Positions 24,321 through 32,719 of a stretch of 64,000 nt of DNA are shown here, one piece after another (within the stretch, counting starts at the first letter, position 1; each line of letters starts with the position of its first letter). The notes beneath the pieces were generated by a model that worked only from the letters and a program-made list of their open reading frames with translations, was not told where the DNA came from and did no database searches. Position numbers and translations under genes: made by a program. This DNA is from Maribacter arcticus (lineage in GTDB: Bacteria; Bacteroidota; Bacteroidia; Flavobacteriales; Flavobacteriaceae): positions 1 to 64,000 of the forward strand of contig NZ_FUYL01000011.1 of the NCBI RefSeq assembly GCF_900167935.1, written 5' to 3'.

Positions 24321-25362
24321 GATTATTAATGGAATTCAGCAAATTGGTATTGGTGTTCAAGATGTCAAAAAAGTATTTAACTGGTACAGAAAACATTTAG
24401 GTTTTAATGTGTTACTATTTAAGGATGAGGCTGTTGCTAAGTTAATGACCAAGTACACCAATGGTAAGGCAGAAAAAAGAGATGCCTATTTGTCGTTGAA
24501 TATGGTTGGTGGTGGCGGATTAGAAATTTGGCAGTTTAAAGACCGAATTCCCTCTGTACCTAAAGTACCAATTAGGTATGGCGACTTAGGTATTTATGCT
24601 ATGAAAATTAGATGTAAAAATCTCTTTAATATGCATGAATATTTAAAGCAGTTGAAGGTCGCATGTTTATCAGAAATTACAATTTCAGATAAGTACAATT
24701 CAAGCTTTTATTTTGATGACCCTTTTGGTAACAAGGTACAAATGGTAGAAGAAAGTTATTATTTTTCCTCGCAAGCTTCTAAAAATGGTGGAGTAATGGG
24801 AGCAGTCATTGGTGTAAGTAATATGGAAAGCTCCTTAGATTTTTATAAGGAGATGTTAGGTTATTCGATTATTCTTTACGACGATATAGAAATAGTAAAC
24901 CAAAATTCTAGTAATCGGTATAGAAAAGTCATATTAAAACAAGAACGTAACATCGTGGGTGGTTTCGGAGATTTACTTGGACCTACTCAATTAGAATTAA
25001 TTCAACTTTTGGACAGTAGGCCTGTGAAAATCTTTAAAGATAGACTTTGGGGTGATTTAGGTTATATTCATCTTTGCTTTGATGTTCATGGTATGGCTAG
25101 TATTAGAGAAAAGGCAAGCCAGCTAAACTATCCATTTACTGTAGATAGTTCTAATAGTTTTGATATGGGCGATGCAGCAGGTCATTTCAGTTATATTGAA
25201 GATCCCGATGGCACTTTAATAGAGTTGGTAGAAACACATAAAGTACCTATTCTAAAATTTTTAGGCTTATTTCTAAACCTAAAAAAAAGAAATCCTAGAA
25301 AAACATTACCAAAATGGTTGGTGAAAAGTCTAGGTCTGAATAAAGTTAAAAGGGACCTCTAG
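24313..25362 (+). CDS. Two-domain VOC (glyoxalase/dioxygenase-like) protein
   Basis: This 349-residue protein has two vicinal-oxygen-chelate domains: about 5-150 (INGIQQIGIGVQDVKKVFNW to FGNKVQMVEESYYF) and about 158-315 (GAVIGVSNMESSLDFYKEML to DPDGTLIELVETHKVP). Basic residues fill the last 35 positions. Candidate metal ligands include His252 region (DLGYIHLCFDVHGM) and Glu in IELVE. VOC enzymes include glyoxalase I, extradiol dioxygenases and resistance proteins; the layout with two different halves resembles dioxygenases. The start overlaps the glycosyltransferase stop, so the pair probably works on one product. Confidence 0.82.
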   Translation: MVEIINGIQQIGIGVQDVKKVFNWYRKHLGFNVLLFKDEAVAKLMTKYTNGKAEKRDAYLSLNMVGGGGLEIWQFKDRIPSVPKVPIRYGDLGIYAMKIRCKNLFNMHEYLKQLKVACLSEITISDKYNSSFYFDDPFGNKVQMVEESYYFSSQASKNGGVMGAVIGVSNMESSLDFYKEMLGYSIILYDDIEIVNQNSSNRYRKVILKQERNIVGGFGDLLGPTQLELIQLLDSRPVKIFKDRLWGDLGYIHLCFDVHGMASIREKASQLNYPFTVDSSNSFDMGDAAGHFSYIEDPDGTLIELVETHKVPILKFLGLFLNLKKRNPRKTLPKWLVKSLGLNKVKRDL

Positions 25363-25376
25363 CTATTTTAAAAGTT

Positions 25377-25568
25377 CTAAGAACCTTTGCTAGTAGTTTT
25401 AATAAGACCAATACCCGAAAAGAAAAAGATAGCGCCAAGCACACCATAAACAATAAACTGTTTAATAGTTCTAGCACTATTTCCAAATAAAATAGCCGCG
25501 TAAACAAGTCCGCCAATACCAAGTAAGGTCAAAACGGTTCCGAAAAATTTCTTTAATTCTATGGACAA
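25377..25568 (-). CDS. Small conserved two-helix membrane protein
   Basis: This 63-residue protein has two membrane helices (about 10-30 and 37-56) and conserved-looking IELKKFFGTVLTLLGIGGLV and YGVLGAIFFFSGIGLIKTT. Similar short proteins are common in Flavobacteriaceae but have no assigned function. There is no ATG: the likely start is TTG at 25568 (or an ATT slightly upstream). The gene converges with the VOC gene across 14 bases. Confidence 0.65.
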   Translation of the reverse strand: MSIELKKFFGTVLTLLGIGGLVYAAILFGNSARTIKQFIVYGVLGAIFFFSGIGLIKTTSKGS

Positions 25569-25581
25569 AAAAATGTAAAAA

Positions 25582-25613
25582 AAATGGGCATTTTATTTAA
25601 AAATCGCCCATTT
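25582..25613 (-). terminator. Terminator of the sigma/anti-sigma operon
   Basis: AAATGGGC and GCCCATTT form an 8-bp stem around a 16-base loop; on the minus strand it is followed by T-rich sequence. It lies 22 bases beyond the anti-sigma stop. Confidence 0.75.
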
Positions 25614-25634
25614 AAATTATAAATATGTATTTCT

Positions 25635-26429
25635 CTAAGAAGCTGAAACTACACCAAGAGTATACAACTGTTCTAAATTAGGAGACTTACTACCACCCGC
25701 GGGTTCTAATGTAATACCAAATGCTTCAGATTCATTAGGGTTGTTAAGGGCGAATATTTTGTTTTCATCCATCTCAAAATTCTCAAGTAGACCCATACTG
25801 GTAGGGGTAAGCGGTGAAAGTTTTAAAGACCAAACTTGGTATACAAAACCTTCGGGAGGTTCTGGTAAACCTTTAGCATCTATAAAAACTTTATTGTTCT
25901 CTTTGTTCCAATAGGCTTTAGCGTAAGATGAAGGTGATATGTCTTGCCCACCTAATGGGATAACGCTTATATTCTTATCTCTAATAGAATTTAAAAGTTC
26001 TGTAGTTTTTTCTAATGAAGAATCTGAATCTGCTATTTGCTGTTCTAGATTATTATTTTGTTGTTCTACAACTTGAATATCAGATTTTAGTTCCTGATTC
26101 TGTTGATACATCCAAAATATACCTATTGCGAGTAAAACAGAAGCTGCCCAACCAACATAAGTTGAAATAGGTGTACCTCGTTTATTATTTATAGGAATGA
26201 CTTTAACTTCACTATTGATTCTATCCATGATAGATTTAAAGGAATGTTTTGAACCTGGAGAAGCTTTCTTAGATAACAGCAAAATAGAAGCTTCTATCGC
26301 TTCAATTTCTGTCTGAATTTCTGGATACTCTTTTGCATAGTTAGCTATTTCCAGGTTTTCTTTATCTGAAAGTATACCAGCTACATAGAGCTCTAAAATT
26401 CCTGATGCTATGTATTTTTGTACATCCAT
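25635..26429 (-). CDS. Anti-sigma factor (RskA-like, membrane-anchored)
   Basis: This 264-residue protein has an N-terminal cytoplasmic helical domain (about 1-80; IASGILELYVAGILSDKENL is the usual opening of these regulators), one membrane helix at about 99-117 (YVGWAASVLLAIGIFWMY), a coiled-coil stretch (about 118-155), and a periplasmic RskA/anti-sigma-K C-terminal domain (KAYWNKENNKVFIDAKGLPE, YQVWSL, FGITLEPAGGS). It starts one base after the sigma-factor stop, so the pair is co-translated and this protein should hold the sigma factor inactive until an envelope signal arrives. Confidence 0.9.
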   Translation of the reverse strand: MDVQKYIASGILELYVAGILSDKENLEIANYAKEYPEIQTEIEAIEASILLLSKKASPGSKHSFKSIMDRINSEVKVIPINNKRGTPISTYVGWAASVLLAIGIFWMYQQNQELKSDIQVVEQQNNNLEQQIADSDSSLEKTTELLNSIRDKNISVIPLGGQDISPSSYAKAYWNKENNKVFIDAKGLPEPPEGFVYQVWSLKLSPLTPTSMGLLENFEMDENKIFALNNPNESEAFGITLEPAGGSKSPNLEQLYTLGVVSAS

Positions 26430-26430
26430 G

Positions 26431-26964
26431 CTACTTAATTTCCATATTCTCCCTTAATTGGGAAATGCAACTTCTATTACGTGTTTTCACCGTTCCTATC
26501 GGAATATCTAATTCTTCTGCAGCATCTTTTTGAGTGTATCCTCTAAAATATAATAGTTCTATTATCTGAACACATTTTTCTTTTAGATTCTTAACAAGAT
26601 TCCTCAAAACTTTGGTATCTACAACCGAATCTTCATCTTCCTTGTTCTGTAAAATACCTACGAAGTAATCTGCGGAAAGGTTCTTTTTCTCATTTTTATA
26701 CGACCTACTGCGTATTTCGTCGATAGCAGCATTTCTGGCGATATTTAAAATCCATGTAAAAAATCTTCCTTTAGATGAGTTATAACTTTCAGAATTATTC
26801 CAAATTTTTATAAATACATCTTGACAGATTTCTTGGGCAATACTATCATTTTTTACAATGGTATTGATAACCCCACAAATGTTATCGGCATACATGCCAT
26901 GTAACTTCTCGAAAGCTGAAGGGTCTTTCTTTTTGAATTGTTCAACCAATAGGTCTAATTGCAT
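26431..26964 (-). CDS. ECF-type RNA polymerase sigma factor
   Basis: This 177-residue sigma-70-family protein has region 2 at about 20-90 (QEICQDVFIKIWNNSESYNS, FFTWILNIARNAAIDEIRSR) and region 4 at about 120-170 (CVQIIELLYFRGYTQKDAAE, LDIPIGTVKTRNRSCISQLR). It has no region 3, as expected of group IV factors. The gene is transcribed ahead of its anti-sigma gene. Its targets cannot be read from the sequence, though superoxide dismutase and YceI genes lie just upstream on the same strand. Confidence 0.93.
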   Translation of the reverse strand: MQLDLLVEQFKKKDPSAFEKLHGMYADNICGVINTIVKNDSIAQEICQDVFIKIWNNSESYNSSKGRFFTWILNIARNAAIDEIRSRSYKNEKKNLSADYFVGILQNKEDEDSVVDTKVLRNLVKNLKEKCVQIIELLYFRGYTQKDAAEELDIPIGTVKTRNRSCISQLRENMEIK

Positions 26965-26994
26965 ATGGGAATTTTATAGTCATCTAAAAATAAA

Positions 26995-27019
26995 AAAAGC
27001 TGTTCTTAGAACAGCTTTT
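26995..27019 (-). terminator. Terminator after the superoxide dismutase gene
   Basis: AAAAGCTGTTC-tta-GAACAGCTTTT is a perfect 11-bp hairpin with a 3-base loop, followed by T-rich sequence on the minus strand. It separates the superoxide dismutase gene from the sigma-factor gene. Confidence 0.85.
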
Positions 27020-27038
27020 ATAAAACATATTTTTAATC

Positions 27039-27626
27039 CTATTGAATTAAACCAGCACAACTAATACGTGCACCTGCAGCTCCACTTGGTTGTGAAGTGA
27101 AATCATCGGTACCTTGGTGTACGATAAGACCTTTACCTTCTATATTTTTATTTTCATCGTCACAGCCAATACACCATTGGTCAGTTGAAAATTCGACCAT
27201 ACCCTTTCCATCAGATCCTGCAGTGAAATTACCGATATCACCTTTATGATATCCTTTTGCATCACCCCATTTACCATGTGGCTCATTAGTTGGGTTCCAA
27301 TGCCCACCAGTTGAAGAACCATCAGCTGCAGAGCAATCTGCAGTTTGGTGAATATGTATCGCATGCTCACCTTCAGTAAGTCCAGAAAAGGTAGCGGTCA
27401 TGGTAACTTCACCATCTTTCTCAACAAAACTTACTTCACCAGATACCTCACTGTCACTTTTAGGCTCCATAAGCATAGAAATACGGTTAGTAGTAACTTC
27501 TTCGGCTACTTTTTCCATTTCACTATCCATTTCACTATTTACTTTGTCTGCTTCTTTCTTAGCATCTTTACAGTTGTAAAAACCTACCACCGTTAGAGCA
27601 AGAACTAATATTTTAATATTTTTCAT
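27039..27626 (-). CDS. sodC: Cu/Zn superoxide dismutase family lipoprotein
   Basis: This 195-residue protein has a lipoprotein signal (ILVLALTVVGFYNCKDAKK). The Cu/Zn SOD domain covers about 48-194, with copper ligands in HAIHIHQ, the first disulfide Cys in TADCSA, zinc-site histidines in GGHWNPTNEPHGKWGD and GYHKGDIGNF, the last copper ligand in LIVHQGTDDF, and the second disulfide Cys in GARISCAGLI. It should dismutate superoxide in the periplasm. An oddity is an extra Cys pair (QWCIGCDDENKN) between the zinc site and the last His. Confidence 0.93.
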   Translation of the reverse strand: MKNIKILVLALTVVGFYNCKDAKKEADKVNSEMDSEMEKVAEEVTTNRISMLMEPKSDSEVSGEVSFVEKDGEVTMTATFSGLTEGEHAIHIHQTADCSAADGSSTGGHWNPTNEPHGKWGDAKGYHKGDIGNFTAGSDGKGMVEFSTDQWCIGCDDENKNIEGKGLIVHQGTDDFTSQPSGAAGARISCAGLIQ

Positions 27627-27776
27627 TGTGTATATATTTTTTGATTATAATTCAAATTAATCATTTAAACAGCTAATTTCAAACGAATTAATGATATACG
27701 TTATCCTTTATATGGTTAAGGTTAAAAATGACCTGAAAATGAAACTTCGTCCGTATCAAAAACTTTGTTTATTAAG

Positions 27777-28418
27777 TTAGTTGTTTTTTTGAAGCATAAC
27801 TTCTGCTTGTAAAGCGACTTCGCTCCAAGTTTTACTTATACCATCTTTACCAGTGTGTAAAACTTCGCAGGCTTTATTTATAGACGCTACAGCATCCATT
27901 GCATTCCAATTTTCTAAATCCATCATGCCCTTAAAGGTCAGTTTGTTTTCATCAACAGTTTCATAAGTAAGTGGGATATTTTGAGTTTCACCATTTAAAG
28001 TGACATCTATAGAGCATTTTTCATTTTCAACTTTAAAGGTGCCAGAAATTAATTCGGGGTTGTTCATAACTCCAAAGAAAAATTCAATAAGCTTTGGGTC
28101 TCTAGTACCAGTAGGGTCATTAGTGAATAAACTACTTACAGGGATACTAAATTTTGTGCCGTTTAAAGCTTCTAAAGTTGTAATGCCTTCATGGGCATCT
28201 GTAATATTTATAATTTTAAATGTTCCGCCAACCGGAAGTTTGTCGGTTGTTTTATACGCCGTGAAACTCACCTTTGTTGAATCTGGAATTAGACTGAACA
28301 TTTCAGAAGATTTCGCTGCAACTTCGACGTCTTTATTATTTTGATTTTTTTTGGTATCCTTACAACTAGAGAATAGTATAACTAGTGTGCAAAGGAATGT
28401 GAAAGCTAATTTTTTCAT
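27777..28418 (-). CDS. YceI-family lipoprotein
   Basis: This 213-residue protein has a lipoprotein signal (FTFLCTLVILFSSCKDTKK). The YceI beta-barrel occupies about 40-210, with STKVSFTAYKTTDKLPVGGT, LFTNDPTGTRDPKLIEFFFG and LKGMMDLENWN-type strands. YceI proteins are lipocalin-like barrels that bind isoprenoids such as ubiquinone; menaquinone would be the quinone in this group. The gene lies 150 bases upstream of the superoxide dismutase gene on the same strand. Confidence 0.9.
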   Translation of the reverse strand: MKKLAFTFLCTLVILFSSCKDTKKNQNNKDVEVAAKSSEMFSLIPDSTKVSFTAYKTTDKLPVGGTFKIINITDAHEGITTLEALNGTKFSIPVSSLFTNDPTGTRDPKLIEFFFGVMNNPELISGTFKVENEKCSIDVTLNGETQNIPLTYETVDENKLTFKGMMDLENWNAMDAVASINKACEVLHTGKDGISKTWSEVALQAEVMLQKNN

Positions 28419-28510
28419 TATCCTAATATTTTATATTTTATATTCTATGTTAAAGTTACTGATTAAACAGCATGGCAAATCAATTACACTGACGAAATAT
28501 TTAACCAATA

Positions 28511-29239
28511 TTATTTACTCTTTTTTATGAAAAGTTCTCTCAAATCTGTATTATAAAAAACACCTAATTGGAAACGGTCAAAATCAGTTTCTCTAAAATG
28601 ATTCTTCAAATAACCGAATTGCATGCTTAAGTTATCAGTAACATTTATACCGACTGCCGCATACAAACGATTTTGACCAAAAGCCTCGTTCTGTAGATTG
28701 ATAAAAATTTCATCGTAAAAGTTCAAAAAGAAAATATCTGTTAAAGGAACGGTCATTTGAATTCTATATCTAGCCCGGTGTAATGTGTTACTTATACCAG
28801 AATAGTTATTTTGTACAAAGCGTTGTTCTAGTCGATATCGGTGTTCAAATTTAAATTCCCAGACTTTATTCTTCAGTATAAACTGTTCAAAAAGGCGATG
28901 CTCAGAAATAGAATTATTAGAAATCAGAATATCGCTCGCAAAAATATCATACGCTGTAAAACTGGGGTCGGTCTCAATAAAACCATAACCTAATGTCGCA
29001 ATAGCATCTGGGTTTATGTGATAGTTGACACCAGTTCTCAGTAACAGCTGATTAAAATTAGAGGCAGTTTCGTAATATCGAAATTGTGCCTCGGTATGTA
29101 TGCTCCACTTATCGGCAATTTTATTCGTTCCAAAATACATAAACCAACTGCCTAATTCATCTTCACCATTAATTTCATTTTGAGCATTTGAATTTAAAAT
29201 TGTGGTTAATAGTACTACTAAGAAAAAAAGCTTCCTCAT
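28511..29239 (-). CDS. DUF2490 outer-membrane beta-barrel protein
   Basis: This 242-residue protein has a signal peptide (MRKLFFLVVLLTTILNSNAQ). The mature part begins NEINGEDELGSWFMYFGTNK, the family's opening, and alternates strands to the end (YRYRIQMTVPLTDIFFLNFYDE, FDRFQLGVFYNTDLRE), as in small porin-like barrels. The family has no proven cargo. It is 15 bases after the giant propeller gene and same-strand, so the two are probably one transcript. Confidence 0.87.
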   Translation of the reverse strand: MRKLFFLVVLLTTILNSNAQNEINGEDELGSWFMYFGTNKIADKWSIHTEAQFRYYETASNFNQLLLRTGVNYHINPDAIATLGYGFIETDPSFTAYDIFASDILISNNSISEHRLFEQFILKNKVWEFKFEHRYRLEQRFVQNNYSGISNTLHRARYRIQMTVPLTDIFFLNFYDEIFINLQNEAFGQNRLYAAVGINVTDNLSMQFGYLKNHFRETDFDRFQLGVFYNTDLRELFIKKSK

Positions 29240-29254
29240 TATTTGTCCTGTGTA

Positions 29255-32200
29255 TTAATTTAAATTAAAAACTTCCGTCTCTTTAAACGGTGAAAGCTCT
29301 AAGCTTTCCATTTTACCTTTATAATCGCTCCATTCGGTAGAGAAAAAAGTATTGGTTTTCTTCAAAGCTGATTCTAATTCATCTTTAGCAAACTGCATTA
29401 ATTGCTTTTCTGTAACTGTCATACCAGTCTTACGTGAACCTACATAACCACGAGCAATTTGCAAACGTTGCATTACGGTCATTTCTTTATTACGGGTAAT
29501 ACCTTGGCGTTTGTCAACCTTACCTAAATATAAGGCAGTAACAGAATCTATTTGCTTCACAATATTTTTTGATACCTCAATTTGGTCTTTGAACTTCTTC
29601 TCATCCATCTTTTTCAATTCCTTTTGAAACTGCTCGGCCACTTCTTTACTCTGTGCCAATTGCTTTACCGCATCAGCAGACTTCTGCATGTACAATTCTA
29701 ATACCTTACCATTTGTATACGCTTCGTTTATACCCGTTGTAGATATTTCTAATCGTGGGTCAGATTTCACAGTAATTTGAGTTTCCTCTACCAAATCACC
29801 GTAAAGCATTTTAATAGTATAGGTGCCAGGCTTAACTTCTAGTCCGCTAGATTCATTCTTTTTCGTCTGAACTTTTCTTGAAGGTCTATCCGCACCTTTT
29901 TCATCCATTCCCCAAAAAATTCTATGGAAACCAGCTTTTTCTGGCGTTTTGTATTTTAATGAACGTATTAATCGCTGACCATCATAAAAATCAAATTGAA
30001 CAGAATCTTTTTTCTGTACTCCGGTTAATTCTGGTTTATCAGAAGTTGAAGCATCTACCTTTTCTTTGTCTTCATCATTGTCGGTTTGCGAATCCATCTC
30101 TTTTTCTCCATCTTTTTTTCCTTCAGCCTCTTTCTTACCTTCTTTTAAGTAATAAGTAATCATAGCACCTGGCTTTTTGTTTTCACCTTGGTATAAACCA
30201 TCACCACCAAAACGACTACCGGTTGGTTGTTGGTAAAATGCTTGATACGCTGTAGGCGGAGTAAATAACGCTATTTCCTTATTCAAAATAGTTTTATCTG
30301 AAGCCAATGCTCGCAACGGACGAATATCGTCTAATACCCATGCAGCTCTGCCAAAGGTTCCTATAACCAAATCGTGTTCTCTTGGATGAATTGCCAAATC
30401 TTTAGTAGATACGGTAGGGAAACCTTCCGTCCATTTTTGCCATTTTTCACCTGCATTGAAAGAAACGTATAATCCGTCGTCAGTACCTAAAAATACCAAA
30501 TTCGGGTTCTCAGAATCTTCAATAATCGAAAGCGCGTAGCTTTCAACATCAGTAGCATCAACTATTCTAGCCCACGTTTTACCATAATCTTTTGTACGAT
30601 ACGCATACGGTGTATAGTTGAATCTTCTATAGTCATTGGCGATTAAAAGTGCTTCTCCTTTATTACGGGTAGATGCTTTAATCTGCGGAATCCAACTTCC
30701 TTTTGGTAGACCTTTAATATTACCCGTAACTTCTGTCCAAGTCTGACCTGCATTTTGGGTGTAATGAACCCTACCATCATCAGAACCTGTCCAAAGCATA
30801 TCTTTTTCAACTGTAGATGGCTCTATGACCAAAATAGTGGTATGATTTTCTGCACCTGTGGCATCCATTGATAAACCCCCACTTTCACTTTGTTTTTGCT
30901 TTTCAGGGTCGTTGGTGGTCAAATCAGGTGAAATCACCTTCCATGTTAATCCCTTATCAGAACTTTTATGTACGAACTGACTACCGAAATAGATAGTACT
31001 AGTATCAAAAGGATCTTGACTGATTGCCGAATTCCAGTTAAAACGAAGTTCTGTTGTAGCATCTGGTGGAGTAGGGCGCACAATATAATTATCGCCTGTA
31101 ACATAATCAAAACGCTGCACATATCCTTGCTGGCTCATCGTGTAGCCATATCTAGAATCTACAGGGTCGGGCACCACATCAAATCCGTCACCGAAACTTA
31201 TTTCTTGCCAGTAACTATTACGTATGCCTTGTGCTTTCCAAACATAAGCCGGGCCTCGCCATGAACCATTGTCTTGCATACCGCCATAAACATTATATGG
31301 ATATTCGTTATCGGTAGCAATATGATAGAATTGTGCGACGGGCAAATTACCAACAAATCTCCAAGTTTTACCGCCGTCTTTAGAGATGTTTAGTCCACCA
31401 TCATTACCATCCATCATAAATTGACCATTGTCTGGGTGTATCCAAAATGCATGGTGGTCGGGGTGTACTCCGTTATCAACACCATAGGCGGGCATAAGTT
31501 CTTCAAAATTCTTACCTCCATCTTGAGAAACATTAACGTAGGTAAATACTGAGAAGACTCTATTTTCATTTTCAGGATCAACGTAGATTTCAGAATAGTA
31601 AAAAGGTCTGTTACCGATATCACCTTTGTCATTGATTTTTTTCCATTTAAAACCACCATCCTCAGATTTGTATAGTGCATTCTTTTTTGCCTCAACTAAA
31701 GCATAAACAACATTAGGTTTTCCAGGAGCAATGGCAACACCGATTCTACCTAAATCTCCTTTGGGTAAACCATCTTCCTCACTAAGTTTTTTCCAATTCT
31801 TACCACCGTCATGTGTCATGTATAAACCACTACCAGATCCACCAGAGTTAAAAAACCAAGGATCACGCTTGTGTTCCCACATGGCAGCAATTAATTTGTT
31901 TGGGTTGGTAGGGTCCATAATTAAATCGGCCACCCCGGTTTTGTTATTTACAAAAAGTACTTTCTCCCAAGTTTCACCACCATCGGTAGTTTTATAAACT
32001 CCGCGTTCAGGATGCTCGCCCCAAGGAGAACCAATAGCGCCCACATACACCGTATTCGGATTCATAGGGTCTATTTTTATTCTATGAATGTGTCTCGTAT
32101 TTTCGAGGCCCATCGATTTCCAGGTCTTTCCGCCATCAAGAGATTTATATACGCCGTAGCCACCATTTAAACTATTTCTAGGATTTCCTTCTCCCGTTCC

Positions 32201-32509
32201 TACCCAAATTACCGAAGGATTATTCTGTTGGATAGCCACTGCACCGATGGAAGCAGTAACTTCTTTATCGAAAATGGGCTCCCATTTAATTCCGCCCGAT
32301 GTAGATTTCCATAATCCGCCAGAAGCGGTACCAACATACATAATATCAGGATTGTCATTGACCACATCAATGGAGGTAACACGGCCACTCATTCCGCCAG
32401 GGCCTATATTACGGGGTTTTAGGTCCTGTACGAGGTCCATTTTAAATTCTTGAGCTGTCACGAAAAAAGATGCGAAAAGCACCAACAGGGAGAGTAAACT
32501 TCTTGTCAT
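29255..32509 (-). CDS. Giant secreted sortilin/VPS10-type beta-propeller protein
   Basis: This 1084-residue protein has a signal peptide (MTRSLLSLLVLFASFFVTAQ). Most of it is a large propeller built from BNR/Asp-box repeats of the S/T-x-D-x-G-x-x-W type: STSGGIKWEP, SLDGGKTWKS, TTDGGETWEK, THDGGKNWKK, SEDGGFKWKK, SKDGGKTWRF, TKDYGKTWAR. A charged linker follows (about 790-835), then a beta domain (about 840-950) and a helical C-terminus (about 955-1080). In Flavobacteriaceae such proteins are annotated as VPS10/sortilin-like or glycosyl-hydrolase-like; the propeller may bind glycans or peptides. No catalytic residues can be named. Confidence 0.85.
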   Translation of the reverse strand: MTRSLLSLLVLFASFFVTAQEFKMDLVQDLKPRNIGPGGMSGRVTSIDVVNDNPDIMYVGTASGGLWKSTSGGIKWEPIFDKEVTASIGAVAIQQNNPSVIWVGTGEGNPRNSLNGGYGVYKSLDGGKTWKSMGLENTRHIHRIKIDPMNPNTVYVGAIGSPWGEHPERGVYKTTDGGETWEKVLFVNNKTGVADLIMDPTNPNKLIAAMWEHKRDPWFFNSGGSGSGLYMTHDGGKNWKKLSEEDGLPKGDLGRIGVAIAPGKPNVVYALVEAKKNALYKSEDGGFKWKKINDKGDIGNRPFYYSEIYVDPENENRVFSVFTYVNVSQDGGKNFEELMPAYGVDNGVHPDHHAFWIHPDNGQFMMDGNDGGLNISKDGGKTWRFVGNLPVAQFYHIATDNEYPYNVYGGMQDNGSWRGPAYVWKAQGIRNSYWQEISFGDGFDVVPDPVDSRYGYTMSQQGYVQRFDYVTGDNYIVRPTPPDATTELRFNWNSAISQDPFDTSTIYFGSQFVHKSSDKGLTWKVISPDLTTNDPEKQKQSESGGLSMDATGAENHTTILVIEPSTVEKDMLWTGSDDGRVHYTQNAGQTWTEVTGNIKGLPKGSWIPQIKASTRNKGEALLIANDYRRFNYTPYAYRTKDYGKTWARIVDATDVESYALSIIEDSENPNLVFLGTDDGLYVSFNAGEKWQKWTEGFPTVSTKDLAIHPREHDLVIGTFGRAAWVLDDIRPLRALASDKTILNKEIALFTPPTAYQAFYQQPTGSRFGGDGLYQGENKKPGAMITYYLKEGKKEAEGKKDGEKEMDSQTDNDEDKEKVDASTSDKPELTGVQKKDSVQFDFYDGQRLIRSLKYKTPEKAGFHRIFWGMDEKGADRPSRKVQTKKNESSGLEVKPGTYTIKMLYGDLVEETQITVKSDPRLEISTTGINEAYTNGKVLELYMQKSADAVKQLAQSKEVAEQFQKELKKMDEKKFKDQIEVSKNIVKQIDSVTALYLGKVDKRQGITRNKEMTVMQRLQIARGYVGSRKTGMTVTEKQLMQFAKDELESALKKTNTFFSTEWSDYKGKMESLELSPFKETEVFNLN

Positions 32510-32719
32510 TTTTTGGTTTGTTAGTTAGGTGTCTAAATATACTAGAAAAGGATGGGTAGATTTCTTAAAGTGATGTTAAGACGATGATACAAAAACAATA
32601 TTGTTTCAAAGGAATAAAATCAATGCAAGGGGTTTAACTGATATTTAAGTATTTACAATTAAAGTCAGCTTAAATTATATATGGAAAATATTACTTTACT
32701 TTGAAAAAATGAATGTTTT

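Noticed and set aside
30968..31264. Plus-strand 98-codon frame inside the giant propeller gene
   Set aside because: Antisense of a strongly supported gene with repeated Asp-boxes.
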